64,000 nt of DNA from Pseudorhodoplanes sp. (GTDB taxonomy: Bacteria > Pseudomonadota > Alphaproteobacteria > Rhizobiales > Xanthobacteraceae). How positions within the stretch are numbered: position 1 is the first letter of the stretch; the number at the start of each line of letters is the position of its first letter. The position numbers were made by a program, and so were the translations under genes. The stretch covers positions 3,183,126 through 3,247,125 of the forward strand of contig JAVSMS010000001.1 in the NCBI GenBank assembly GCA_032027085.1, read 5' to 3'. Positions 1 to 7,028 of the stretch are shown piece by piece. The notes under the pieces were generated by a model. The model did not search any database. It was not told the origin of the DNA and saw only the letters and a list, made by a program, of their open reading frames with translations.

Positions 1-1
1 G

Positions 2-460
2 GAGGCCGACCGCTTGATCGAGCGTTCGCTTGCGATGGAGCCGTGGTCACCCTGGGCCTGGATCAGGCGCGCCTGGCTGTCCGCCTATCAGGGCGATGAC
101 GAAGCGGCGCTGCGCGAGATGCAGATGACGCTGCGGGTGATGCCGTTCGAGCCGATGCGGCATCTCGCTTTCATCGGCATGGGCTGCGCGCATTTCAACG
201 CCGGTCGCTATGACCGCGCGGCGCGCTGGGTACAGAGCGGTGTGCAGGCGGTGCCGGATTCGTTCTGGGCCGAACGCGTGCTGGTCGCCTCGACCGCGCT
301 CGCGGGTGAGAGAGCCCAATCCCGCCGGCAGGCGCGAACGCTGTTGCGCAAGGACGACAGCCTTACCGTGACCGGCGCGCGCGCTGCCTGGCCGTTTACG
401 CCAGGCTTCATCGACCGGCTGGGAGAGGGATTGCAGATCGCGGGCGTGCCAAGGAACTAG
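2..460 (+). CDS. C-terminal part of a TPR-repeat protein (5' end outside window)
   Basis: The frame is open from the first bases of the window and ends at a stop at 460, so only the last ~153 residues are present. The sequence is helical and Ala/Arg-rich, with TPR-like helix pairs such as AWIRRAWLSAYQGDDEAALREM and a later repeat around FNAGRYDRAARW. In Hyphomicrobiales this kind of TPR tail is common at the end of adenylate-cyclase-like or OmpR/CadC-type winged-helix regulators, where it mediates protein contacts. The catalytic or DNA-binding part lies outside the window, so the parent family cannot be fixed from this piece. No in-frame start is needed here; a TTG at 14 is not a convincing start. 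Confidence 0.7.
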   Translation, partial: EADRLIERSLAMEPWSPWAWIRRAWLSAYQGDDEAALREMQMTLRVMPFEPMRHLAFIGMGCAHFNAGRYDRAARWVQSGVQAVPDSFWAERVLVASTALAGERAQSRRQARTLLRKDDSLTVTGARAAWPFTPGFIDRLGEGLQIAGVPRN

Positions 461-772
461 CCGGGTATCCTGGCCTGCCATTTCGTCTCTACTGTGTGCC
501 AGTTGGAGCGCGCCTGAGCTATGCGATTGCTCGCGCGAGGACACGCATGCTCGGCGCAGATCAGGCGACGCTCGGGCCATCCTCGCGCCCGAGGAAGTGC
601 ATTTCTATGAGCATGACAAACGGCAGATCTAAGAGCAGGACAAACGGCAGGATCTAAGAGCAGGCAAATGGCAGAGCCGCTGGATTCCAGGTCCGGGCGT
701 ACAGCGGTCGCGTGCGCACTAGGAATTTGTTCACGTGAAACAACGGACCAAATCCTTGAAACCTGGTCATTA
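461..772. other. non-coding stretch before the argC promoter
   Basis: About 310 bases with no convincing gene on either strand. It holds the short tandem repeat at 615-674, described separately, and leads into the promoter at 773. Reading frames here lack ribosome binding sites and recognisable protein features. Confidence 0.5.
615..674. repeat. short tandem repeat, two and a half copies of ~24 bp
   Basis: Copy 1 (615-638) and copy 2 (639-663) both read GACAAACGGCAG(G)ATCTAAGAGCAG, differing by one inserted G. A partial third copy GCAAATGGCAG follows at 664-674. No reading frame makes sense of it. It may be replication slippage or a binding-site array upstream of argC. Confidence 0.75.
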
Positions 773-801
773 TTGACGCCGCCTCGAGGCGGTCCTATAT
801 G
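773..801 (+). promoter_or_regulatory. sigma-70-like promoter with palindromic spacer, upstream of argC
   Basis: A TTGACG -35 (773-778) and a TATATG -10 (796-801) are separated by exactly 17 bases. The spacer holds a perfect 14-bp palindrome CCGCCTCGAGGCGG (779-792), a natural operator position where a bound dimer would block RNA polymerase. Transcription would start near 808 and give a ~200-base leader before argC. Assignment to argC follows from position only. Confidence 0.55.
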
Positions 802-808
802 GCGCGCC

Positions 809-877
809 ATGACGAAGGCGCGCCCATTCTCGTTCCGCCGCCGTGCCGGCGCGGCACGGGTGCGTGCTTGCGCGTGA
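809..877 (+). CDS. possible leader peptide (22 aa) in the argC 5' leader
   Basis: An ATG at 809 lies at or next to the predicted transcription start, so it could be translated leaderless. It encodes a very basic 22-residue peptide (MTKARPFSFRRRAGAARVRA plus Cys-Ala) with seven arginines. An arginine-rich leader ahead of an arginine-biosynthesis gene would fit translation-coupled sensing of arginine supply. GC-rich leaders produce Arg codons by chance, so this is weak. No Shine-Dalgarno sequence can exist if the start is leaderless. Confidence 0.2.
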   Translation: MTKARPFSFRRRAGAARVRACA

Positions 878-1009
878 TCGTCTCGTGCCGCCGGACATCG
901 GCTCCGCGGCGTTTCTTCTCCCGAAATTCGCGGTTGTCATGTCCCGGCGGCGCCGGTTGATTGAACATGGCGGCTCGCGTAAGCCGCTGGCGAAGCTTGG
1001 AGAAACGAC

Positions 1010-2068
1010 ATGGCGACGAAGGCGAAGATCGGGGTGCTCGGCGCCTCAGGCTATACCGGCTCCGAACTGGTGCGGCTGTTGCTGCGGCATCCGCGCGCCG
1101 AGATCGCGCTGCTCACCGCCGACCGCCGGGCCGGGCAGGAGATGCGCGCCGTGTTTCCGCAATTCTCGCCGTTCGATCTGCCGACGCTGGTGTCCATCGA
1201 TGACGTCGATTGGAAGACCACCGGCCTCGACCTGATCTTCTGCGCGTTGCCGCATGCGACCACGCAGAAGGTGATTTCGCAGATCTTTGCGGTGAAGCCT
1301 GACGCGAAAGTCGTTGACCTGTCTGCCGATTTCCGGCTGCGCGATGTGGCCGCCTACGCCAAATGGTACGGCCATGAGCACCACGCACCGGAGCTGCAGA
1401 AGGAGGCCGTCTACGGCCTTGTGGAAGTCCACCGGCGCGAGATCAAGAATGCGCGGCTGATCGCCAATCCCGGCTGCTACACCTCGGGCGCGCAATTGCC
1501 GCTGACTCCGCTCCTGAAGGCGAAGGCGATCGAGACCGACGAGATCGTGATCGACGCCAAGTCCGGCATGACCGGGGCGGGGCGTTCGCCCAAGGAAGCC
1601 ATGCTCTTCTCGGAGGTGTCGGAAGGCTTCCACGCCTATGGCGTCGGCCATCACCGGCATATGGCTGAACTGGATCAGGAATTCTCGCTCGCCGCCGGCA
1701 AGGAGGTGATCGTCACCTTCACCCCGCATCTGGTGCCGATGAACCGCGGCATCCTCTCGACCATCTACGTGCGCGGCCGGCGCGGCAAGACGCCGGAAGA
1801 CCTTCATGCGATACTATTGAAGTTCTACGAGAAGTCGGCGTTCGTGCACGTCCTGCCGTTCGGCGAGACCCCGCAGACGCGGCACGTTCGCGGCTCAAAC
1901 ATGACCTTCATCGGCGTGGCCAAAGACCGCATTCCCGGCCGCGCCATTGTGATCTCTGCGCTCGATAATCTGGTGAAGGGCGCCTCGGGGCAAGCGATCC
2001 AGAACATGAATCTGGTACTCGGCTATCCCGAGACGACGGGATTGGAACAGGTTGCGCTGTTTCCGTGA
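1010..2068 (+). CDS. argC: N-acetyl-gamma-glutamyl-phosphate reductase
   Basis: Cytoplasmic enzyme of arginine biosynthesis. It reduces N-acetyl-glutamyl-5-phosphate to the semialdehyde with NADPH. The 352-residue length suits the long (type 1) ArgC. The N-terminus has the dinucleotide-binding motif GVLGASGYTG (residues 8-17), and the catalytic cysteine is in ANPGCYTSG (Cys156). GHHRHMAEL near residue 215 is the conserved ArgC histidine region. The ATG at 1010 follows a GGAGAAACGAC ribosome binding site. The gene stands alone after a ~200-base leader; the next gene is convergent, with its stop 4 bases away. Confidence 0.95.
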   Translation: MATKAKIGVLGASGYTGSELVRLLLRHPRAEIALLTADRRAGQEMRAVFPQFSPFDLPTLVSIDDVDWKTTGLDLIFCALPHATTQKVISQIFAVKPDAKVVDLSADFRLRDVAAYAKWYGHEHHAPELQKEAVYGLVEVHRREIKNARLIANPGCYTSGAQLPLTPLLKAKAIETDEIVIDAKSGMTGAGRSPKEAMLFSEVSEGFHAYGVGHHRHMAELDQEFSLAAGKEVIVTFTPHLVPMNRGILSTIYVRGRRGKTPEDLHAILLKFYEKSAFVHVLPFGETPQTRHVRGSNMTFIGVAKDRIPGRAIVISALDNLVKGASGQAIQNMNLVLGYPETTGLEQVALFP

Positions 2069-2071
2069 GCG

Positions 2072-2857
2072 TCAGTGCATCAGCGCGGAATAGCTCATGT
2101 ACAGGCCGACGCTGATGACGATGCCTGCAAAGGTGAGGGAAAGCGCCCGCTTGTAGGGCGCCAGCCGTCGCGCTAGTGCGATGCCCAACACGCCGCCGAT
2201 CATGCCTCCGGCAACAAAGGTTGCCGCCAGCCGCCAGTCCACAAGACCGGAGAACGCGTAGCTCGTCGCGGTCGTAAGCCCGAAGGCGCTCACCGACACC
2301 AGCGAGGAGCCGATGGCGTTGAGAAGCGGCATCGCGGTCGCACCGATCAGGCCGGGCACGATCAGAAAGCCGCCGCCGATGCCGAAAAAGCCGGACAAGG
2401 CGCCGACGCCGAAGCCCCAGGCGGCGAGACGGGGCAAAAGCTTGCGCGCGCTGGCGCGTGTGAGTTTGACTTCGGGGTCGCCGTCGGTGCGGCGCGGCCA
2501 CAGCATCAGGAGGCCGACGATCACCATCAGCGCGCCGAACAGGCCGAGCAATGGTCCGCCCGGCATCATCTTGCCGAATTGCGCGCCGGCCGCTGCGCCG
2601 GCAATGCCGGAAAGCGCGAACACGATGGCGCAAGGCCATTTTACGGTCCGTGCGCGTGCATGCCCGGCGAGATTGAAGGCCGCGCTCAACGCCACCGCCA
2701 CCGCGCTGGTTCCGATCGCGACATGCGCCGACGGCACCCCGACGACATGAATCAGGAGAGGCACGGCGAGGATCGAGCCGCCGCCGCCGATCAGGCCAAG
2801 AATGAAACCAACCGCGCTGCCGGAGAGGACCGACAGGATGTCCTGAAACTCGATCAT
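2072..2857 (-). CDS. TSUP-family sulfite/sulfur-compound exporter (TauE/SafE-like)
   Basis: Polytopic inner-membrane protein of the TauE/SafE (TSUP) family, 261 residues, with about eight hydrophobic segments. The start of the family is clear: a glycine-rich GLIGGGGSILAVPLL segment after the first helix, echoed in the second half by GFFGIGGGFLIVPGL, the internal duplication typical of TSUP proteins. I chose the ATG at 2857; a longer frame to 2956 would overlap the upstream rhodanese gene and adds only low-quality sequence. It is last in the regulator-rhodanese-TSUP operon (3766 to 2072), where such proteins are thought to export sulfite or related anions made during sulfide oxidation. The exact substrate is not visible from sequence. 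Confidence 0.85.
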   Translation of the reverse strand: MIEFQDILSVLSGSAVGFILGLIGGGGSILAVPLLIHVVGVPSAHVAIGTSAVAVALSAAFNLAGHARARTVKWPCAIVFALSGIAGAAAGAQFGKMMPGGPLLGLFGALMVIVGLLMLWPRRTDGDPEVKLTRASARKLLPRLAAWGFGVGALSGFFGIGGGFLIVPGLIGATAMPLLNAIGSSLVSVSAFGLTTATSYAFSGLVDWRLAATFVAGGMIGGVLGIALARRLAPYKRALSLTFAGIVISVGLYMSYSALMH

Positions 2858-2873
2858 GTCGGGGTAACGCGCC

Positions 2874-3410
2874 TTACGCTGCTGCGGCGCCCCTGCGATT
2901 CCACGGCATAAAGGCCAGCACCTTTGCCATGCCGCAAAAGCCGGTGATGCCTGCAAAGATCAATCCGGCGCCGACGAATCCGGACAGCGCGTAGAAGAAG
3001 GGATTGACCAGCGCACCGAGCAAAACGCCAATCAGAACAAGGCTGCCGGCTCCGATTTGCACCTGGCGGATGATCTCGATCGGCTGCTTGCGATCAATCG
3101 CGACCGGCAGGCCGGCCTTCTTCCAGGCGTCGAGCCCGCCTTCCAGCACATAGACGTTGCAGCCCTGCACCGCCTCGGCGAGCTTCGCAGCATTGGCCTT
3201 GGTGCGCATGCCGGTGCGGCAATGGAAGATCAGCACATCGTCACCCGCCCGAACGGGGCTTTCGGCGTCGATCTTCGACAGTGAGTGGTGACGCGCGCCG
3301 GCGATGCGCTCGCGCGCATGCTCGTCGGCTTCGCGGACGTCGACCACCACCGCGCCTTCGCGGATCAGGCGGGCCGCCTCATGCGGCTGAACAGCTTTCA
3401 GATCGCTCAT
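2874..3410 (-). CDS. rhodanese domain fused to DUF2892 membrane anchor
   Basis: A 178-residue two-part protein. The first ~100 residues form a rhodanese fold with active-site loop FHCRTGMRT, whose cysteine would carry the persulfide. The C-terminal ~55 residues contain two transmembrane helices and the DUF2892 signature ITGFCGMAKVLAFMPW. It would sit on the inner membrane with the sulfurtransferase domain in the cytoplasm and move sulfane sulfur towards the neighbouring dioxygenase or exporter. The ATG at 3410 has a GGAA-type site just upstream; the longer frame to 3455 lacks one and overlaps the regulator. It is the middle gene between the ArsR-type regulator and the TSUP exporter. Confidence 0.88.
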   Translation of the reverse strand: MSDLKAVQPHEAARLIREGAVVVDVREADEHARERIAGARHHSLSKIDAESPVRAGDDVLIFHCRTGMRTKANAAKLAEAVQGCNVYVLEGGLDAWKKAGLPVAIDRKQPIEIIRQVQIGAGSLVLIGVLLGALVNPFFYALSGFVGAGLIFAGITGFCGMAKVLAFMPWNRRGAAAA

Positions 3411-3451
3411 CTTGTATTCCTTTTCTTGGTGTTGCGAGCTTTCGCTCGGGA

Positions 3452-3766
3452 TCACGGGCAGTAGATATCCTTGAGGAGCTGAAGCAGCCGCGCGACTTTC
3501 GGATCGGTCAATCTGTAGAAGATTGTCTGTGCATCGCGCCGCGTTCCGACGAGGCCGTTATCCCGCATCATGGCGAGATGCTGCGACAGCGCCGACTGAC
3601 TGAGCCCGACCGCATCGGCAAGGGCGCCAACCGGCATTTCCTCCTCGCCGATCAAACGGCAGAGGACCAGGAGTCGTTTCTCGTTGGCGACCAGCTTGAG
3701 CAGGCGCGCGGCATCCCCCACTTTCTTCTCGAAAATAGCGAGGTCGGCAGCCCGTTTCGTAGTCAA
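3452..3766 (-). CDS. bigR: ArsR/SmtB-family persulfide-responsive repressor, BigR/SqrR-like
   Basis: A 104-residue winged-helix protein of the ArsR family. The recognition helix is in LSQSALSQHLAMMRDNGLV (about residues 55-73). It lacks the metal-binding cysteine motif of arsenic or cadmium sensors. It has just two cysteines, Cys36 (LVLCRL) and Cys103 (DIYCP), spaced 67 residues apart as in BigR/SqrR proteins, where the pair is oxidised by polysulfide and releases DNA. It heads the rhodanese-TSUP operon and is divergent from an MBL-fold hydrolase. An inverted repeat lies in the 75-base gap (3781-3794), fitting autoregulation and control of both sides. Confidence 0.85.
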   Translation of the reverse strand: MTTKRAADLAIFEKKVGDAARLLKLVANEKRLLVLCRLIGEEEMPVGALADAVGLSQSALSQHLAMMRDNGLVGTRRDAQTIFYRLTDPKVARLLQLLKDIYCP

Positions 3767-3780
3767 GACTATGCTCCTGA

Positions 3781-3794
3781 TTAGATATTGCTAA
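3781..3794. promoter_or_regulatory. candidate BigR-type operator in divergent promoter
   Basis: An AT-rich inverted repeat TTAG-N6-CTAA sits in the short intergenic region between the repressor (start 3766) and the MBL-fold gene (start 3842). AT-rich -10-like elements (ATAATATATAA) follow at 3806-3816. BigR-family repressors are known to bind AT-rich palindromes in such divergent promoters. The exact footprint is inferred. Confidence 0.5.
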
Positions 3795-3841
3795 ATTAGG
3801 GTACCATAATATATAAGTCAAGGTCAGCACAGGAGTTTGCC

Positions 3842-4717
3842 ATGACGACACCGCGCAGGCCCGAGATCAGGGCCTTTTTCGATGAACCGACCAACACCGT
3901 GAGCTACCTGGTCTGGGACGCCGCCACCCATGAGGGCGCCGTGATCGACCCGGTGCTGGATTTCGATCATCGCTCCGGCAAGGCGTCGGTCGCTTCCGCC
4001 GATGCGATCCTGGATTTCGCCGTACAAGCCGGGGTCAAGATCGTCTGGGTACTCGAAACTCACGCGCACGCCGATCATCTGTCGGGCGCGCCGTACATCA
4101 AGCTGAAAACCGGCGCCAAGGTCGGCATCGGAGAACATATTCGCGACGTGCAGCGCATCTTCCGACCGGTCTTCAATGCGCTCGATGTGTCGGGCGAGGG
4201 CACTGAATTCGATCATCTCTTCAAGGACGGCGAGCGGTTCAAGATCGGCGGGCTCGACGTCGAGATCATCTATACGCCTGGCCATACGCCTGCCTGCGTG
4301 TCGTACAAGATCGAGGACGCCGTGTTCGTCGGCGACACAATGTTCATGCCGGATTACGGAACCGCCCGCGCCGACTTTCCAGGCGGGGATGCACGTTCGC
4401 TCTACCGTTCGATCCAATGGATCCTCAGTCTGCCGGCCGAGACGCGCCTATTCATGTGCCATGATTACAAGGCGCCGGGCCGGGATTCATATGCGTGGGA
4501 GACCACCGTGGGCGAGGAGCGCGCGCGCAATGTTCACGTTCGCGATGGCGTCAGCGAAGATGAATTCGTAACGATGCGCGAAGCGCGCGACGCCAAGCTG
4601 GCGGCGCCGCTGCTGCTGTTGCCCTCGATCCAGGTCAATATCCGCGCCGGCAAATTTCCCCCCGCCGAATCCAATGGCGTCCACTATCTTAAAATTCCGG
4701 TGAAGCTGGCGTCCTAG
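3842..4717 (+). CDS. blh: MBL-fold hydrolase, persulfide-dioxygenase-like (Blh)
   Basis: Metallo-beta-lactamase-fold protein of 291 residues. The metal-binding motif HAHADH covers residues 74-79 after VLETH, and further ligands are present in YTPGHTPAC, VGDTMF and CHDYKA. The pattern fits the ETHE1/Blh group, which oxidises glutathione persulfide to sulfite with one Fe(II). A strong AGGAG site lies 6 bases before the ATG at 3842. It is divergent from the BigR-like regulator and so likely derepressed by sulfide. Blh proteins in related bacteria often carry an extra DUF442 phosphatase-like domain; this one has none. A paralogue of the same size lies at 54007-54879. Confidence 0.85.
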   Translation: MTTPRRPEIRAFFDEPTNTVSYLVWDAATHEGAVIDPVLDFDHRSGKASVASADAILDFAVQAGVKIVWVLETHAHADHLSGAPYIKLKTGAKVGIGEHIRDVQRIFRPVFNALDVSGEGTEFDHLFKDGERFKIGGLDVEIIYTPGHTPACVSYKIEDAVFVGDTMFMPDYGTARADFPGGDARSLYRSIQWILSLPAETRLFMCHDYKAPGRDSYAWETTVGEERARNVHVRDGVSEDEFVTMREARDAKLAAPLLLLPSIQVNIRAGKFPPAESNGVHYLKIPVKLAS

Positions 4718-4794
4718 ACACCGCACCCAATGCTGAAATCGAGATCCTGGCGAGGCCGGTGGCGGCCTTGCCAGCCTTGAATTTGCGGCAGCCT

Positions 4795-4829
4795 GGTTCG
4801 ATAATCGAACCTGAGTTCGTTATGCGAAT
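4795..4829. promoter_or_regulatory. two IclR/PcaR-type operator boxes
   Basis: Box 1, GTTCGATAATCGAAC (4796-4810, extended by flanking G and C), is a perfect inverted repeat around TAA. Box 2, GTTCGTTATGCGAAT (4815-4829), is an imperfect copy with the same half-site spacing. Their centres are 19 bp apart. The pattern strongly resembles the GTTCGATAATCGCAC-type sites I recall for PcaR-like IclR regulators. Both boxes lie just before the chosen start of the adjacent IclR gene, which suggests autoregulation. Confidence 0.65.
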
Positions 4830-4839
4830 AGGATTCCGC

Positions 4840-5673
4840 ATGGCTTCCCATCTGACATCCCTGCCGGAGACAGCCGTTTCCGGCCCAGGATCACCCCGTG
4901 CGGGCCGTCCTGGTGCGGCCGACGACAAGGAATTCATGACCACTTTGGCCAAGGGCCTCGCGGTGCTCGACGCCTTCGGCCCGCACCGTCCGGCGATGAC
5001 GCTGTCGCAGGCCGCTGCCGCGACGCAGGTCTCGCGCGCGACCGCCCGCCGGATCCTGCGCACGCTCACCGAACTCGGCTATGTGGCGCAGGAGGGCCGG
5101 CATTTCTCGCTGACGCCGAGCATCCTCGATCTCGGCTTCTCCTATCTCTCGACCCAGAACTGGATCGATCACGCGGTGCCGCTGATGAAGGAGCTGAGCG
5201 AGCGCATCCATGAATCGAGCTCGGCCGCGATCCTGCAGAATTTCGAGATCGTCTATGTCGCGCGCGTGCCGGCGAGCCGTATCATGTCGGTGGCGATCTC
5301 GGTTGGCAGCCGCCTGCCGGCATTCCACACCTCGATGGGGCGCGTCCAGCTCGGCTGCCTCGCCGACGACGTAATCTGGCGGCGGCTGACGTCAGTGCGT
5401 CTTGCGCAATACACACCGAACACCATCACCGAGCCGCAGGCGCTTTTCGCACGCATCCGCGCCGATCGCGCGCAAGGTTATTCCATTGTCGACGAGGAAC
5501 TGGAGACCGGCTTGCGCTCGATCGCCGTGCCTATTGTCGACCGGCGCGGGCAGGCGGTGGCGGGGCTCAATCTGTCGGCGCATGCGATGCGGACCACGCG
5601 CGAAGACATGTGCAATGCTTTTCTTCCGGCCTTGCGCGACGTCGCCGCCCGGATTTCGGCGTTTGTGAATTAG
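4840..5673 (+). CDS. IclR-family transcriptional regulator (PcaR/PobR-like subgroup)
   Basis: A DNA-binding regulator of 277 residues from the ATG at 4840. The N-terminal winged helix contains SQAAAATQVSRATARRIL, followed by ELGYVAQEG. The C-terminal IclR effector domain includes IVYVARVPASRIMSVAISVG and FHTSMGRVQLGCL. The phrases LAKGLAVLDAFGP and SRATARRILRTLTELGYV match the PcaR/PcaU/PobR group that controls protocatechuate or hydroxybenzoate catabolism. I reject the upstream start at 4759 because it would place the operator pair inside the coding region. No catabolic operon adjoins it, so its targets are elsewhere or it governs only itself. Confidence 0.85.
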   Translation: MASHLTSLPETAVSGPGSPRAGRPGAADDKEFMTTLAKGLAVLDAFGPHRPAMTLSQAAAATQVSRATARRILRTLTELGYVAQEGRHFSLTPSILDLGFSYLSTQNWIDHAVPLMKELSERIHESSSAAILQNFEIVYVARVPASRIMSVAISVGSRLPAFHTSMGRVQLGCLADDVIWRRLTSVRLAQYTPNTITEPQALFARIRADRAQGYSIVDEELETGLRSIAVPIVDRRGQAVAGLNLSAHAMRTTREDMCNAFLPALRDVAARISAFVN

Positions 5674-5725
5674 GCAGTCCACGCGATCTTCCTCGACAGG
5701 TAGCCCGTCGCAGCCAGAAACAAAA

Positions 5726-5753
5726 AAAGCGCGGGTCTTGCGGCCCGCGCTTT
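5726..5753. terminator. bidirectional hairpin terminator
   Basis: A 10-bp stem AAAGCGCGGG / CCCGCGCTTT (5726-5735 and 5744-5753) with an 8-base loop lies between convergent genes. An A-run (5722-5728) precedes it, giving a U-tract on the minus strand. Confidence 0.8.
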
Positions 5754-5774
5754 CTGCTCAATTGCGTCCGGTGA

Positions 5775-6173
5775 TCAAAGCAGCCGGAACACCGCCAGCA
5801 CCAAAGCCGCCTGCGCCAGAAAGCCGACCGCGAAGGCGAGGGTGCGCAGCACCGGCACGCCGAGCGCATAGACGATCGCATGCGCCAGCCGCGCCCAGAA
5901 ATACACCGCGCAGGCGATGGCGGTGGTCTGTGTCTGCCGGCCGAGCGAATCCAGGATCAAGACCAGCGGCGCAAAGATAACGAGATTGTCGACCGCGTTG
6001 GTGTGGGCGAAATACAGCCGCTGCGCCCACGGCGATTGCGGCTTATCCTTCGGAGAGGGATTGTCCAGGGTCTTCATCAGGCCGCGGACCATGATGCGGT
6101 CAATGATGTAGGGCAACCACAGCAGGCCGGTCAGAATGACCGTCATCGTCAGCCAGAATAATTCGCGTGACAC
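5775..6173 (-). CDS. MAPEG-family membrane protein
   Basis: A 132-residue membrane protein with four hydrophobic helices. The MAPEG signature region reads QRLYFAHTNAVDNLVIFAPLVL (about residues 51-72) with the conserved Asn, Glu/Asp and aromatic pattern. ARLAHAIVYALG and LRTLAFAVGF follow. Eukaryotic members are glutathione-dependent membrane enzymes; bacterial ones of this size are mostly uncharacterised. It is a monocistronic gene facing the IclR gene, with a shared terminator between them. The substrate is unknown. Confidence 0.8.
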   Translation of the reverse strand: MSRELFWLTMTVILTGLLWLPYIIDRIMVRGLMKTLDNPSPKDKPQSPWAQRLYFAHTNAVDNLVIFAPLVLILDSLGRQTQTTAIACAVYFWARLAHAIVYALGVPVLRTLAFAVGFLAQAALVLAVFRLL

Positions 6174-6316
6174 GATTGCCTCCCATTTGCGTCGAAGCCG
6201 GACGGAGAGTGTAGCGCCTGTACGTTCTAAAATCCCACCCTTTGCGCTGGCGCTAATAATCCGGCGAATCGGTCAGACAAGGATAGAGTGGCCGCAGGTT
6301 GTTCCGGGAGGTCTTC

Positions 6317-7009
6317 ATGCTGTCACGCCGTCGTCTTCTCCATGGTGCTGTCTGTGCATGCGGGGCGGCGTCGCTGGCTCCGTTTGTCCGGCAGGTCCAT
6401 GCCGCGTCCGCCATGCCGAAAACCGCTTTGTCCGCCGATCAGGCACTTGCCTTGCTGAAGGAAGGCAATGACGCCTTTGTGAAGGGTTCCTGCGCCGCGA
6501 CCGGCGCGCCGGCCCGCATCGGAGAACTAGCCAAGGGGCAGGCGCCTTTCGCGATTATTGTCGGCTGTTCCGATTCTCGGACACCGCCGGAGCAAGTATT
6601 CAGTCGCGGGCTCGGCGAATTGTTCATCACCCGGGTGGCAGGCAACACAGTCGATCCCGTCAGTCTCGGTTCGATTGAATACGGCCTCGCAGTCCTTGGG
6701 GTACCGCTGATCGTGGTTCTTGGTCACACACAATGCGGCGCCGTCGACGCCGCGGTGAAGGCGGTGAAAGACCATGCCAAATTTCCGGGCTCTATCGGCC
6801 GGGTGGTGGCACCGATCATTCCCGCTGTGCGCAGCGTCAAGGGGAGTGACGATATGGTGAACAAGGCAGTGCGCGCCAACGTCCAGCGCACGGTCGCGCA
6901 GCTCAAGACGGCCAAGCCGATCGTCGCCAAGGCGGTGAGTGGCGGTACGGCCAAGGTCGTCGGCGGTGTTTATGATCTGCAGAGCGGACTGGTGACGTTC
7001 ATGATGTGA
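6317..7009 (+). CDS. beta-class carbonic anhydrase, Tat-exported
   Basis: Interconverts CO2 and bicarbonate. The zinc site of beta carbonic anhydrases is complete: GCSDSRTPPE with Cys84, Asp86 and Arg88, and GHTQCGAVDA with the His and Cys ligands. The N-terminus SRRRLLHGAVCACGAASL followed by VHAAS is a twin-arginine-like signal peptide, so the enzyme is predicted to act in the periplasm. The ATG at 6317 follows GGGAGG at the right distance; an upstream start at 6299 lacks a site and would lengthen the signal. The mature enzyme is about 200 residues, normal for the class. It stands alone. Confidence 0.9.
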   Translation: MLSRRRLLHGAVCACGAASLAPFVRQVHAASAMPKTALSADQALALLKEGNDAFVKGSCAATGAPARIGELAKGQAPFAIIVGCSDSRTPPEQVFSRGLGELFITRVAGNTVDPVSLGSIEYGLAVLGVPLIVVLGHTQCGAVDAAVKAVKDHAKFPGSIGRVVAPIIPAVRSVKGSDDMVNKAVRANVQRTVAQLKTAKPIVAKAVSGGTAKVVGGVYDLQSGLVTFMM

Positions 7010-7028
7010 CGGATGCGCCGGCGGACGA

